A DNA stretch of 64,000 bases from CAYFZO01 sp965211995 (GCA_965211995.1 OZ243040.1:1426001-1490000), one strand, 5' to 3'; shown: positions 35,035-46,109, counted from the first letter of the stretch. The notes: generated from the sequence alone by a model not told the origin. Numbers and translations: made by a program.

Positions 35035-35922
35035 ATGACGTGCAGCATGACCTCATTCGCTCAACGGGAACTCCCCACCCGGTGCGGCGTCCTCGGCTGC
35101 GAGATCAAAACCGTCAACCACCGTTATCTCGACGTGGCGGTGCGCACGGCGGAGCCGCTCAGGGCGCTCGAAGCCGACGGCGTGCAGCGCATACGCGAAA
35201 AGATTGCGCGCGGACGGGTCGAATGTCTGCTCAAACTGCAAGCCGACGGCGCCGCAACGCAGCCGCGGGTGGATGCGGCCGCGCTCGCGGCGCTCGCGGG
35301 CGAGATGCGCAAAGCCGAAGAGCAACTGCGCGGCCTCGGCGTGGAACCCGCGCCGACGCCGGTGCTCGACGTGATGAAATGGGCGGGCGTCGCCGGCGCG
35401 GCCGGCCCCGACGCCGCGCAATTACGCCGGGACGCGATGCAACTGCTCGACCAAACGCTCGACGACCTGATAAAGAGCCGGCGCGAAGAAGGCGCGAGGC
35501 TGCGGCGGTTTATACTCGAACATCGCGGCGCGCTGGAGCAAACCCTGGCGCGGCTGCGCGAACGCTATCCGCAGACGCTGACGGCGGCGCGCGCGAAACT
35601 CGAAGCCCGCCTCGCTGAAATTGACGTCGGCATCGCTCCGGAACGCATGGCGCAGGAAGCGGCGCTGCTCGCGCAGAAATTCTGCATCGGCGCCGATATA
35701 GCAGAGGAACTGGACCGCTGCGCAAGCCACGTGCAGGAACTCGACGCGGTCTTCAAGCGCGACGAGCCGATCGGCAGGCGCCTCGACTTCCTGATGCAGG
35801 AATTGAACCGCGAGGCGAACACGATCGCCTCGAAATCCGCCGACGTCGAGACCACCCACGCCGCGGTCGAAGCCAAAACCTTGATAGAGAGAATGAGGGA
35901 GCAGGTTCAGAATATAGAATAA
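35035..35922 (+). CDS. yicC: YicC/YloC family endoribonuclease
   Basis: The 295-residue protein begins in the family style (SMTSFAQRE) and has the conserved EIKTVNHRYLDV segment near residues 23-34. The C-terminal signature is dense: FKRDEPIGRRLDFLMQELNRE, NTIASKSADVETTHAAVEAK and LIERMREQVQNIE. YicC-type proteins are RNA endonucleases affecting small-RNA turnover. The frame allows ATG 35035 or the ATG four codons later. It is divergent from rph, and the asparaginase-domain gene follows 21 bases downstream. Confidence 0.93.
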   Translation: MTCSMTSFAQRELPTRCGVLGCEIKTVNHRYLDVAVRTAEPLRALEADGVQRIREKIARGRVECLLKLQADGAATQPRVDAAALAALAGEMRKAEEQLRGLGVEPAPTPVLDVMKWAGVAGAAGPDAAQLRRDAMQLLDQTLDDLIKSRREEGARLRRFILEHRGALEQTLARLRERYPQTLTAARAKLEARLAEIDVGIAPERMAQEAALLAQKFCIGADIAEELDRCASHVQELDAVFKRDEPIGRRLDFLMQELNREANTIASKSADVETTHAAVEAKTLIERMREQVQNIE

Positions 35923-35943
35923 TGCCCGCAACGAGCACGCGAC

Positions 35944-36435
35944 ATGAACACGGAAAAAATCATCATTCTTGCGACCGGCGGCACTTTCGACAAAGTGTAT
36001 TACGACGCCCTGAGCGACTACCGGATCGGCGACCCTCAGGCCGCGAGGATCCTGCGCCAGGCCGGCGCCGACCGCGACTACAGAGTCGAGACGCTGATAC
36101 AAAAAGACAGCCTCGACCTCAACGACGACGACAGGCGCCGGCTCAGACAATGGATCGAAATCGCCGAAAACAAGCGCTTCGTAATCACCCACGGCACCGA
36201 CACCATGGTCGAGACCGCCACGGCACTGGGACGGCCGGACGGCAAGACCATCGTCCTCACCGGCGCGATGCAGCCCGCGAGATTCCGGGAGACCGACGCC
36301 GACTTCAACCTCGGCTTCGCGCTCGGCGCCGCGCGGTTGCTGCCGCCCGGCGTGTACATCGCGATGCAGGGGCGGGTTTTTGAACCCGGCAAGGTCGTCA
36401 AGGATCGCGAGGCGGGCCGCTTCAAGCAAACATAG
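35944..36435 (+). CDS. Single-domain asparaginase-family protein
   Basis: The 163-residue protein matches only the N-terminal domain of type I/II L-asparaginases. The first catalytic threonine motif LATGGTFDKV and the second THGTDTM are both present, with LTGAMQPARF following. Full asparaginases are about 330 residues; stand-alone N-domain forms exist in many proteobacteria and their substrate is unclear. It starts 21 bases after yicC. Its last codons (RFKQT, stop) are the beginning of a 72-73-bp tandem repeat that continues downstream. Confidence 0.85.
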   Translation: MNTEKIIILATGGTFDKVYYDALSDYRIGDPQAARILRQAGADRDYRVETLIQKDSLDLNDDDRRRLRQWIEIAENKRFVITHGTDTMVETATALGRPDGKTIVLTGAMQPARFRETDADFNLGFALGAARLLPPGVYIAMQGRVFEPGKVVKDREAGRFKQT

Positions 36436-36590
36436 CGCGGCTTTGCGCACCCCGCCTCCCGCCTGTGGTTTGCCGGCGGCGCTTGCAGGACGCTTCAACA
36501 AAACATAACGCGGCTTTGCGACACCGCCTCCCGCCTGTGGTTTGCCGGCGGCGCTTGCAGGACGCTTCAACAAAACATAACGCGGCTTTG
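36418..36590 (+). repeat. 72-73-bp tandem repeat from the 3' end of the asparaginase-domain gene
   Basis: CGCTTCAA starts units at 36418, 36491 and 36563; the third is partial. The first includes the real stop codon (CAAACATAG); later ones end the equivalent stretch in TAA. The units contain CGCGGCTTTGCG and GTTTGCCGGCGGCGCTTGCA. No gene is seen between 36436 and the hsp20 promoter. Confidence 0.9.
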
Positions 36591-36607
36591 CGCTCCCGCC
36601 GTTCGCA

Positions 36608-36636
36608 CTTGAAATTCCCCACGGCGCCCCCACCTT
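36608..36636 (+). promoter_or_regulatory. Likely sigma-32 (RpoH) heat-shock promoter of hsp20
   Basis: CTTGAAA at 36608-36614, then 13 bases, then CCCCACCTT at 36628-36636. This agrees well with the sigma-32 pattern CTTGAAA-N(13-15)-CCCCATNT. The predicted start of transcription is about 40 bases before the hsp20 ATG. Confidence 0.7.
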
Positions 36637-36682
36637 CATATCGTTCGCACAAGCGGACTTGAACATAACCAGGAGGTGCAAG

Positions 36683-37093
36683 ATGTATTTGACGCAATAC
36701 GACCCCCTTTTCAACCTGGCGCACAAACTGTGGGACCCGGTGTTTCCACCGGGGACCGAGCACCACCTGACGCCCGCCGCCGACGTCATCGAAAAGAACG
36801 GCGAGTGGGTGTTCCGGGTGGATTTGCCGGGGATCGAAAGGGACGACATTGATATCCGGGTGGACGGCGATCACCTGGTGGTGTCGGGAAAACGGCACGA
36901 GCACACAGAAGAGAAAAAAGACGGCTACACCTACATCGAAAGGGTGGACGGCCTCTTCGAAAGGCGCTTCGTGCTGCCGGAAACCGCGCACTGCGACAAG
37001 GTCAACGCCAAGACCAAAGACGGCGTCCTCGAGATTCACGTCGAGAAGCAGCCCGAAGTGAAGCCTCGCAGGATCGCGGTCGAACAGCACTGA
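36683..37093 (+). CDS. Hsp20 / alpha-crystallin family small heat-shock protein
   Basis: The 136-residue ATP-independent holdase has an alpha-crystallin domain from about residue 35: PAADVIEKNGEWVFRVDLPG, the IDIRVDGDHLVVSGKR strand and LPETAHCDKVNAKTKDGVLEIHV. A C-terminal RIAV, an IxI-like anchor for oligomerisation, is present. ATG 36683 has a strong Shine-Dalgarno (AGGAGGT, seven bases upstream), so the ATG at 36659 is not used. It sits behind a sigma-32-type promoter and is followed by a hairpin and then degP, a plausible heat-shock pair. Confidence 0.95.
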   Translation: MYLTQYDPLFNLAHKLWDPVFPPGTEHHLTPAADVIEKNGEWVFRVDLPGIERDDIDIRVDGDHLVVSGKRHEHTEEKKDGYTYIERVDGLFERRFVLPETAHCDKVNAKTKDGVLEIHVEKQPEVKPRRIAVEQH

Positions 37094-37108
37094 ACGCGTA
37101 TCACCGAC

Positions 37109-37144
37109 GGCCGCCGCGGCTCGCCGCCGCGGCCTCTTTTTTTA
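37109..37144 (+). terminator. Intrinsic terminator-like hairpin after hsp20
   Basis: Arms 37109-37119 and 37124-37134 pair over 11 positions with one mismatch around a CTCG loop, followed by TCTTTTTTTT. It ends only about 13 bases before the degP ATG. Confidence 0.8.
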
Positions 37145-37157
37145 TAAGATCCGCAGC

Positions 37158-38558
37158 ATGAAACCATCGCGCAACCCGAGACGCTTGCGGCCCGCGCCGG
37201 TGCTCGCCGCGGGCGCCGCGTTGCTGGCCGTGCTGCTGAATTGGAGCGGCGTCAACGCCGGGACGCCCGGCTCAGCGCACGCCGACGGACAGATGTTCGG
37301 ACCGACGCTCGCGCCGATGCTGGAAAAAGTCCTGCCGGCGGTGGTGCACGTCGAAACCGAGGCGACGGTGCTGGTATCCAGGCGGATGCCGTTCGACGAC
37401 CCGTTTTTCCGCCGCTTTTTCGGCGCGCCCCCCCGGCAGCAAGAAAGAAAACGCGGCGGCTTTGGTTCGGGCGTGATCATTGACGCCGGCGAAGGACACG
37501 TCATCACCAACAACCACGTCATTGACCAGGCGCATAACATCGTCGTGTCCCTGGCCGACGGCAGGCGCTTCGAAGCCGAGGTGGTGGGTTCGGACCCGGA
37601 CACCGACATCGCGATCCTCAAGATTGACGCCGATGACCTGACCGGGATCCGCATCGGCGACTCCGAAAAACTCAGGGTCGGTGATTTCGTGGTCGCAATC
37701 GGCAACCCTTTCGGCCTCGGGCAGAGCGTCACTTCGGGCATCGTCAGCGCGCTCGGAAGAAGCGGCTTGGGGATCGAATCCTACGAAGACTTCATCCAAA
37801 CCGACGCCCCGATCAATCCCGGCAATTCCGGCGGCGCGCTGATGGACCTGCGCGGCAATCTGATCGGGATCAACACCGCGATCATCGGGCCGAACGGCAA
37901 CATCGGCATCGGTTTCGCGATCCCGGTCAATATGGCGATGAACATCGCCGAACAGTTGCTCGAGTTCGGCGAAGTCAAGCGCGGCCTGCTCGGGGTCTCG
38001 ATCCAAACCCTCACGCCCGACCTGGCAAAGGCTTTCGGCATCGAACGCGATTACGGCGTAGTCATCACGATGATCGCGCCGGACTCGGCGGCTGAAAGAG
38101 CCGGCCTTGAAGTCGGGGACATCGTGCTGGCGATCAACGGCGAGGCCACCAAAACCGTCGCCGACATGAGGAACTTCATCGGCCTGCTCAGGGCCGGCTC
38201 AGAGATCACGCTTGAAGTGCTGCGCGGCGACCTCAAAACACAAGTCACGGCGGTGATCGAAGAGCGGAAAAAAACGATGGTTGACGGCGCCAAATTGGAC
38301 CGGCGCCTCGGCGGCGTCTCGCTGCAAATCGTCGCAACCGACGATCCCGGCCTGAGCGGAGACGCGGTGCTGATCAAGGAGATCAAATCCGACAGCCACG
38401 CCTATAAGTACGGGCTGCGTCAAAACGATCTGATCCTGGCGGTCAACCGGCGCAGGATCGAAAACTTCAGCGAGTTCCGCCAGGTGCTGGTGCGCGAACG
38501 GCCGATCCTGCTGCAATTGCACCGCGACCGGCGCAATCTGTTTCTTGCGGTGAAATAA
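37158..38558 (+). CDS. degP: DegP/DegQ-type periplasmic serine protease (HtrA family)
   Basis: The 466-residue protein has an N-terminal signal (APVLAAGAALLAVLLNW), a trypsin-like protease domain with catalytic His120 (TNNHV), Asp150 (DTDIAI) and Ser224 (PGNSGGA), and two PDZ domains (GLLGVSIQTL region and GVSLQIVA region). HtrA proteases degrade or chaperone misfolded envelope proteins. The start is 13 bases after the hsp20 terminator-like T-run, leaving no room for its own promoter, and no clear Shine-Dalgarno is seen. Expression may therefore depend on read-through from the heat-shock promoter. The last ~125 bases have a worn copy downstream. Confidence 0.95.
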   Translation: MKPSRNPRRLRPAPVLAAGAALLAVLLNWSGVNAGTPGSAHADGQMFGPTLAPMLEKVLPAVVHVETEATVLVSRRMPFDDPFFRRFFGAPPRQQERKRGGFGSGVIIDAGEGHVITNNHVIDQAHNIVVSLADGRRFEAEVVGSDPDTDIAILKIDADDLTGIRIGDSEKLRVGDFVVAIGNPFGLGQSVTSGIVSALGRSGLGIESYEDFIQTDAPINPGNSGGALMDLRGNLIGINTAIIGPNGNIGIGFAIPVNMAMNIAEQLLEFGEVKRGLLGVSIQTLTPDLAKAFGIERDYGVVITMIAPDSAAERAGLEVGDIVLAINGEATKTVADMRNFIGLLRAGSEITLEVLRGDLKTQVTAVIEERKKTMVDGAKLDRRLGGVSLQIVATDDPGLSGDAVLIKEIKSDSHAYKYGLRQNDLILAVNRRRIENFSEFRQVLVRERPILLQLHRDRRNLFLAVK

Positions 38559-38680
38559 CGGTAACGGCACCGTCCCCGTTTTTGCATCACCCTCGCCGCG
38601 CGTCCCCGGATCCCCGCAGTCAGCCGGCGCAGGAGCAAAAACTTCAGCGGGTTGCGCTGAGCGGCGGCGCGCAAGGGGAA
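38432..38680 (+). repeat. Degenerate copy of the degP 3' end, 177 bp downstream
   Basis: Sequence from 38609 (GATCC, AGCCGGCGCAGGA, AAAACTTCAGCG) aligns with degP from 38432 at roughly three-quarters identity over about 70 bases, then fades. It looks like an old tandem duplication of the gene end. Confidence 0.6.
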
Positions 38681-39444
38681 GCCGGCGGAGATTTTAGAAG
38701 AGTTAATAGAAACACACCTCGAGTTTGCGGCAGGACGCAAAGCATTTGAAATTCCGGATTACCCGGCGAAAAAAAACAGTTTGGATTATGGGATGAATTG
38801 GAATATTGGGAAAAACCGCAAGCGGCAAATCGTGCGCGCACATAAACCCCCCGGTTAATGCCTCCGGAATGTATCACCAACTCGAATGCCGCTTCCACGC
38901 AGCGGTGTAATACCCCCCTAAGTCCGCACCGCTTGCGGCGTCTTCGGCATTAAAGGAAACGAGCACACGTTTACAAGCATTTGGCGGCGGCTTTAATCTT
39001 TTTCCCCACACAAGACCGCCGCGCATAGAGGGGGGTTGCGGCATACAAGCAAGGAAACAAGCCGATCCACTGACTGCGCCTAAGGACATGAACACCCGGA
39101 TGGACAGACCCCGCTTAAAAGTTATTGCAAAACACTTTGAGGTTCCTTGGGCCGCGCTCAAACTCACCGAAAAAGCAATTAAAAGCGGGCATCCACCTCA
39201 ACACAAACTACGCATTGACGCATTATGTTCTCTATGTTCTCTGCGAAAAAGTTTGAACGTGCCGTCACAGGCGCATTATTAAAACCAACCGGCCAAGCGT
39301 GCCGAACATAAAACCCGCAAGATCGCAACAGAGGAACCGGAGCCAAAACGGCGGCCGCACGGGCGCCAACACCGAGCTTGATCTGCGGATTCAGGCGGAT
39401 CGTTTCGTGTTTACATCGCGACCCCGGTCGCGGCCGCTTCCCGC
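38559..39444. other. Gene-less stretch between degP and moaD
   Basis: Apart from the worn degP copy at its left end I see no credible gene, RNA or repeat. Base composition is less GC-rich and the short frames (for example 39088-39282 plus) have no recognisable features. It looks like eroding sequence. Confidence 0.6.
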
Positions 39445-39672
39445 TCACCCCCCCGTCACCGGCGGGAAAAAAGCGACTTCGTCGCCGTCACCGACCGGTG
39501 CGTCGAGCCGCGCGTATTCCTGATTGACCGCGCATAGAACGTCGCCGGGCGGCACGTCGCCCGCCGCCACGCGCCACACGTCCGCGACGGTGCGCAACGG
39601 TGCGGCGTCGAACTCGTCTCCGGGCTTGCCCAACTCTTCTTTGAGGCTTGCGAAATACTTAACCGTGATCAT
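39445..39672 (-). CDS. moaD: MoaD, molybdopterin synthase small subunit
   Basis: The 75-residue ubiquitin-like protein ends in the essential Gly-Gly (PPVTGG), which becomes the thiocarboxylate sulfur donor of molybdopterin synthase. ITVKYFASLKEELG at the start and GDEVAFFPPVTGG at the end are typical. ATG 39672 has GGAG seven bases upstream; a GTG two codons earlier is too near that signal. It is divergent from moaC. MoaE is not nearby. Confidence 0.92.
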   Translation of the reverse strand: MITVKYFASLKEELGKPGDEFDAAPLRTVADVWRVAAGDVPPGDVLCAVNQEYARLDAPVGDGDEVAFFPPVTGG

Positions 39673-39688
39673 CTTCACGCTCCGGTTT

Positions 39689-39728
39689 CATGCAAGCTGC
39701 ATGATATACTTTTGCCATATACTTTTGC
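39689..39728. promoter_or_regulatory. Palindrome and tandem TATACT boxes between moaD and moaC
   Basis: CATGCA-AGC-TGCATG (39689-39703) is a perfect palindrome with a 3-base centre. Directly next to it, ATATACTTTTGC occurs twice (39704 and 39717, 13 bases apart), each with a TATACT -10-like box pointing to moaC. It could be an operator beside duplicated promoters. Confidence 0.35.
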
Positions 39729-39769
39729 TTTTGCGCCAGCCTTGCAACTTCCTTTCGACTGTAGCACAA

Positions 39770-40267
39770 ATGGCGGAACTGACACACTTCAATAAGCGCG
39801 GAGAAACCCGCATGGTTGACGTCGGCGGCAAGCAGGCGACGCACCGCGTGGCGGTCGCCGCGGGCGAGATCCTGATGCGCCCCGAAACGCTGGCCTTGAT
39901 CCGCTCCGGCGGGCACAAAAAAGGCGACGTGTTCGCCGCCGCGAGGATCGCCGGCATCATGGCCTGCAAAAAAACCGCCGAACTCGTGCCGCTGTGCCAC
40001 CCGCTGCCGCTGTCGTCGGTCACGATTGAATTCGCCACCCGCGACGAGCCCGCGTGCGTCAAATGCCGCGCGCAGGCGGAAACCCACGCCCGCACCGGGG
40101 TTGAAATGGAAGCGCTGGTCGCGGTACAGGCGGCGCTGCTGACCGTTTACGATATGTGCAAGGCGGTGGATCGCGGCATGACGATCAGCGGCGTCCGTTT
40201 GCTCAAAAAATCGGGCGGCGTCTCGGGAGACTGGGAACGACCCGGTGAAGAGCGCGCGGCCGGCTGA
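39770..40267 (+). CDS. moaC: MoaC, cyclic pyranopterin monophosphate synthase
   Basis: The 165-residue protein catalyses the second half of the first step of molybdenum cofactor synthesis. Visible motifs: MVDVGGKQATHRVA, KKTAELVPLCHPLPLS with the active-site His, TGVEMEALVAVQAALLTVYDMCK with the catalytic Asp and Lys, and RLLKKSGGVSG. The usual GGKSG near the end is GGVSG here, a mild departure. ATG 39770 begins the family-typical LTHFNKRGE; longer upstream frames overlap moaD. AsmA follows 17 bases downstream. Confidence 0.95.
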   Translation: MAELTHFNKRGETRMVDVGGKQATHRVAVAAGEILMRPETLALIRSGGHKKGDVFAAARIAGIMACKKTAELVPLCHPLPLSSVTIEFATRDEPACVKCRAQAETHARTGVEMEALVAVQAALLTVYDMCKAVDRGMTISGVRLLKKSGGVSGDWERPGEERAAG

Positions 40268-40284
40268 CGCCGCGCGGCCCCTCC

Positions 40285-42687
40285 ATGAAGATCGTCAAGC
40301 GGCTGCTGCTGGGTTCGGTCGTTCTCGTCGTCGCGCTCGCGGCGGCGGTGGTGTTCGTCGCGTCGAGCATAGACCCGAACGACTACAAGCAGGAAATACA
40401 AGCCGCCGTCGAGCAGGCGACGGGACGCAAACTGCACATCGAAGGCGGCATCGAACTGACCGTGTTCCCGACTTTGAACCTCGACCTGGAACGGGTCGCG
40501 CTCGACAATCCGGCGGGCTTTGAAGGCCGCTTCGCATCGGCGGAGCGCGTATTCGCGGGGCTGAACCTGCTGCCGCTGCTGCAACGGCGCCTGGAAATCG
40601 GAAAAGTCACCCTGCGAAAACCGCGCCTGGCGCTTTCCACCCTGAGCGACGGGCGCACGAACTGGCAGGACCTCGCCGCGCAAGACTCGGAGGAATCCCC
40701 GGCGCCGGCCCTGCTCGCGGGCTTCAGTCTCGCGGGCCTCGCGATCGAAGACGCCGGCGTGGTCTGGCGCGACGAACGCGCCCGCGAACACATTCGCGCG
40801 GCGGGCGTCACCCTCAAGACCGGCGCGCTCGCGTCGGGCAAGCCGGTCAAACTCAGCCTCGACGGCACCGTCAGCGACGAACGCCGCGGACTGTCCGCCG
40901 ATCTCAGCCTCGGCGCAACCGTGTCGGTTGACCTTGAGAACCGGCGCGCGGTGGTGGACGGGCTCGATTTCGCAATCCGGCTGCGCGACGGCGATACCCA
41001 GCCCGTGAACGTCACCGTGAACGCCGATGCGACGGTTGACCTCGCCGCCGACCGGGCGACGTTGCGCGGCCTGTCCGTAACCGTCGCGGATACGCATATC
41101 AGCGGCAGCGCCGAAGTCGCCGGGCTGTCCGCAAAGGCAAAGATCGCGTTCGCGCTCGCAAGCGATGATCTCGCGCCGCTCAAACTCGCCGCCGCCTTGA
41201 AGATGCCGACGGCGCATCTGCCGCCGCAGGCGAAACTCGAGATTGACGCGACGGTTGACCTCGCCGCCGACCGGGCGACGTTGCGCGGCCTGTCCGTAAC
41301 CGTCGCGGATACGCATATCAGCGGCAGCGCCGAAGTCGCCGGGCTGTCCGCAAAGGCAAAGATTGCGTTCGCGCTCGCAAGCGATGATCTCGCGCCGCTC
41401 AAACTCGCCGCCGCCTTGAAGATGCCGACGGCGCATCTGCCGCCGCAGGCGAAACTCGAGATTGACGCGACGGTTGACCTCGCCGCCGACGCAGGTACGC
41501 TCAACCGGCTGAGCGTTGCCGTCGGCGGCGCCCGCATCGAAGGCAATGGGCGGGTCAACGGCCTGCTCTCGGACGATCCCAAGGTCAATGCAAGCGTCAA
41601 AACCAACGTGTTTGATCTTCGCGCCCTGGCCGAAACGCTCAACGGATCACTGCCGGATACCGCCGACGACAAGGCGTTTCGCAAGTTTGCCGCCGCGGGC
41701 GATTTCACCGTCGCTCCCGGCAACGAAGGCGGCGCGACGATACACCGGTCGGACGTCACGCTCGACGACAGCCGCCTGCGCGTGCAGGGCGGTCTCGCGT
41801 GGCTGCCAACGTTGCGCATAACGCTCGACGGCGAACTCGACCGCATAGACGCAAGCCGGTACCTGCCGCCCGGCGACGCCACCGCCCCTGCGGGAGACCT
41901 TCAGATCACGGGCCTGCGCGCACAAGTTCGCGCCGGGGACGGCAAGGTCGGCGTCACGGTGCCGGCGGTGCGGGTGTTCGGCGGGCGTTTCGACGGAACT
42001 TTCTCGTTCGACGCGGGGACGGGGGCCGCACAGCCGGTGTGGCGCAGCCGCGGTCAAGCAACCGGCGTCAAAATCGAACGGGTGCTCGCCGCGCTCGCGG
42101 TCGAAAACGAGAAACTGCTGAAAGGGATTGGCTCGCTGACGTATAAGTTAAGCGCGGCGGGAGACGACGAACCGGCCCTGACGCAATCGCTTGCGGGGTC
42201 GGTCAAACTGGAACTCGTAAAAGGCGCGTTCAAAAACCCGCGGCTGGCGCAGGCCACCGAGCGCGTGATCGCTTTCTTTCAAAAACGCCCGGCCGGAAAC
42301 GCCGGCGCCGAACTGATCTTCAACCGCGCCGCCGCGAACTTTTCGATCAAACAAGGCGTCGCCGACAACCGCGACCTCGAGGTGGATATGCCGTTGCTGC
42401 ATCTGCGCGGCGCCGGGCGCATGGATCTCGCCCGCGCGCGCGTGGATTACCAACTGCGTGCGGGACTGCTCAGACAAAAGCCCGGTGAGCGCATCTACGT
42501 GCCGATAAAAATCACCGGCGCGTTCGACGACCCGCAATACTCGGTCGATTTCAAACAAGTCGTGCGGCGCGAAGCCGGGCGCCGAATAAAGCGCGAGGTG
42601 GAAAAGGGGAAAGAGAAAGTCAAAGAAAAGATCAAGGACCGGATCGGCGATATCCTCAAGAACAAACTGCTGAAGTTGCCGCTGTAG
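40285..42687 (+). CDS. AsmA-family envelope protein
   Basis: The 800-residue protein starts with one membrane anchor (LLLGSVVLVVALAAAVVFVA) followed by the AsmA signature DPNDYKQEIQAAVEQATGRKLHIEG and IELTVFPTLNLDLERVAL. AsmA-type proteins are bridge-like periplasmic proteins linked to phospholipid transport and outer-membrane homeostasis. The C-terminal part (LHLRGAGRMDLARARVDYQL, then DDPQYSVDF) is typical. The lysine-rich tail (KGKEKVKEKIKDRIGD) is common in the family. A 73-residue segment is duplicated in tandem in the middle. Its start lies 17 bases after moaC. Confidence 0.9.
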   Translation: MKIVKRLLLGSVVLVVALAAAVVFVASSIDPNDYKQEIQAAVEQATGRKLHIEGGIELTVFPTLNLDLERVALDNPAGFEGRFASAERVFAGLNLLPLLQRRLEIGKVTLRKPRLALSTLSDGRTNWQDLAAQDSEESPAPALLAGFSLAGLAIEDAGVVWRDERAREHIRAAGVTLKTGALASGKPVKLSLDGTVSDERRGLSADLSLGATVSVDLENRRAVVDGLDFAIRLRDGDTQPVNVTVNADATVDLAADRATLRGLSVTVADTHISGSAEVAGLSAKAKIAFALASDDLAPLKLAAALKMPTAHLPPQAKLEIDATVDLAADRATLRGLSVTVADTHISGSAEVAGLSAKAKIAFALASDDLAPLKLAAALKMPTAHLPPQAKLEIDATVDLAADAGTLNRLSVAVGGARIEGNGRVNGLLSDDPKVNASVKTNVFDLRALAETLNGSLPDTADDKAFRKFAAAGDFTVAPGNEGGATIHRSDVTLDDSRLRVQGGLAWLPTLRITLDGELDRIDASRYLPPGDATAPAGDLQITGLRAQVRAGDGKVGVTVPAVRVFGGRFDGTFSFDAGTGAAQPVWRSRGQATGVKIERVLAALAVENEKLLKGIGSLTYKLSAAGDDEPALTQSLAGSVKLELVKGAFKNPRLAQATERVIAFFQKRPAGNAGAELIFNRAAANFSIKQGVADNRDLEVDMPLLHLRGAGRMDLARARVDYQLRAGLLRQKPGERIYVPIKITGAFDDPQYSVDFKQVVRREAGRRIKREVEKGKEKVKEKIKDRIGDILKNKLLKLPL
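41031..41468 (+). repeat. 219-bp in-frame tandem duplication inside the AsmA-family gene
   Basis: 41031-41249 and 41250-41468 differ at about one base; a third partial unit begins at 41469. Each copy encodes 73 residues starting ATVDLAADRATLRGL. Near-identity means a very recent event, or conversion between copies. Confidence 0.95.
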
Positions 42688-43144
42688 CCCGCCAATTTCC
42701 GACCTGAAGTGAGCAAAAAAAGAAAGAAAGAAAGGCAGGCCGCTGAAAACCACTTCACCCTTGAGGCGGAGTCGGGCGGGCGCAGCCCGGCCGGCGAGGG
42801 ACAATACAAAAGACGACGCCGGCGGGCGCCGGAGGAGGATGACGGTCAACGTCGCACTTCAGACTTGAATCCGGCCCCGCCCTTTTATCGGGCGATCCCT
42901 GCGCGCCGAACTCATGTACCAGACCAATGCAGTAACAGCCGCCGTTGACGCCGACGGGAACATCCCGCAATGGACGGCACCTACGAACCGAACTCGTATC
43001 TCAAACTGGTGCAGTAACAGCCGCCGTTGACGCCGACGGGAACACCCCGCGATGGGCGGCGCCTGCGCGCCGAACTCGTCTCTCAAACTGGTGCAGTAAC
43101 AGCCGCCGTTGACGCCGACGGGAACACCCCGCGATGGGCGGCGC
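42688..43144. other. Convergent intergenic region carrying TonB-receptor 3' copies
   Basis: 42688-42900 shows nothing recognisable. From about 42907 to the receptor stop, three degenerate copies of the receptor 3' end fill the space. Confidence 0.7.
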
Positions 43145-45592
<2,448 letters not shown>

Positions 45593-45705
45593 TTTCTGGT
45601 GCTCCCCCGCGTTGTTTTCCGTATTCCCCCCACCGGCCGGGCGGCGCGAAAGTAGCGGCACACAGGTGACACATGAGACCGGGCACAGGGGTGATACTCC
45701 ATACT

Positions 45706-46043
45706 TTACAGGACACCGACCCGCCCCATCCGTTTATCCACACCCCCCGGCGCCGGGCGACCCCAATACAACCGCCACTGCCCCGAACCGATCTCCTCCA
45801 ATCCCATCGGCTCACCCGCCAACCACCGGCTCGTGTAAATCATCCGGCCCCGCCATTGTGGGTGTCGCCGTTGCGCTTCACTTTGCGCGCCTGCGAGTAC
45901 CCCGGATAGCGTATCTCCCGCAGACGCCGCTCGCGGCAACTCCCCGGCGAGGACGGGTGCGCATCCCCCGGACCTTGACCCAATTTCAAACCCCGCTGCG
46001 GTCGCTGCTCGTTGCATTCCCGGCGAAACTCATTGAACACCCG
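45706..46043 (-). pseudogene. Remnant of an IS481-type transposase C-terminus
   Basis: The minus strand encodes FNEFRRECNEQRPQ, then EIRYPGYSQARKVKRNGDT, then in another frame QWRGRMIYTSRWLAGEPMGL, EEIGSGQWRLYWG. This order matches the end of the integrase-core domain of IS481-like transposases. At least one frameshift is visible near 45860 (two extra bases). No upstream catalytic part or inverted repeats remain, so it is a decayed fragment between the receptor gene and mutY. Confidence 0.75.
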
Positions 46044-46103
46044 CTAAAGCGCTCAGCGTTAGCGGTTTAATGTTGACATGCCGCGGCGAGGCCGTTGCCA
46101 AGT

Positions 46104-46109
46104 TATACT
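46104..46109 (+). promoter_or_regulatory. Possible -10 box of mutY
   Basis: TATACT 25 bases before the mutY ATG. A TTGACA at 46073-46078 is too far (25-base spacer) for a standard pair. Confidence 0.3.

Noticed and set aside
36418..36590. Repeats considered as a CRISPR or attachment site
   Set aside because: The 72-73-bp units are contiguous, have no spacers and begin inside a gene's last codons.
35422..36849. A 475-codon minus-strand frame
   Set aside because: It overlaps yicC and the asparaginase-domain gene, both with clear motifs, and contains only mirrored low-complexity sequence and the 72-bp repeats.
39088..39282. A 64-codon plus-strand frame between degP and moaD
   Set aside because: No Shine-Dalgarno, no recognisable motif, and sequence composition of eroded intergenic DNA.
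40147..41882. Two long minus-strand frames opposite the AsmA-family gene
   Set aside because: Antisense of a well-supported gene; their internal repeats merely mirror the 219-bp duplication.
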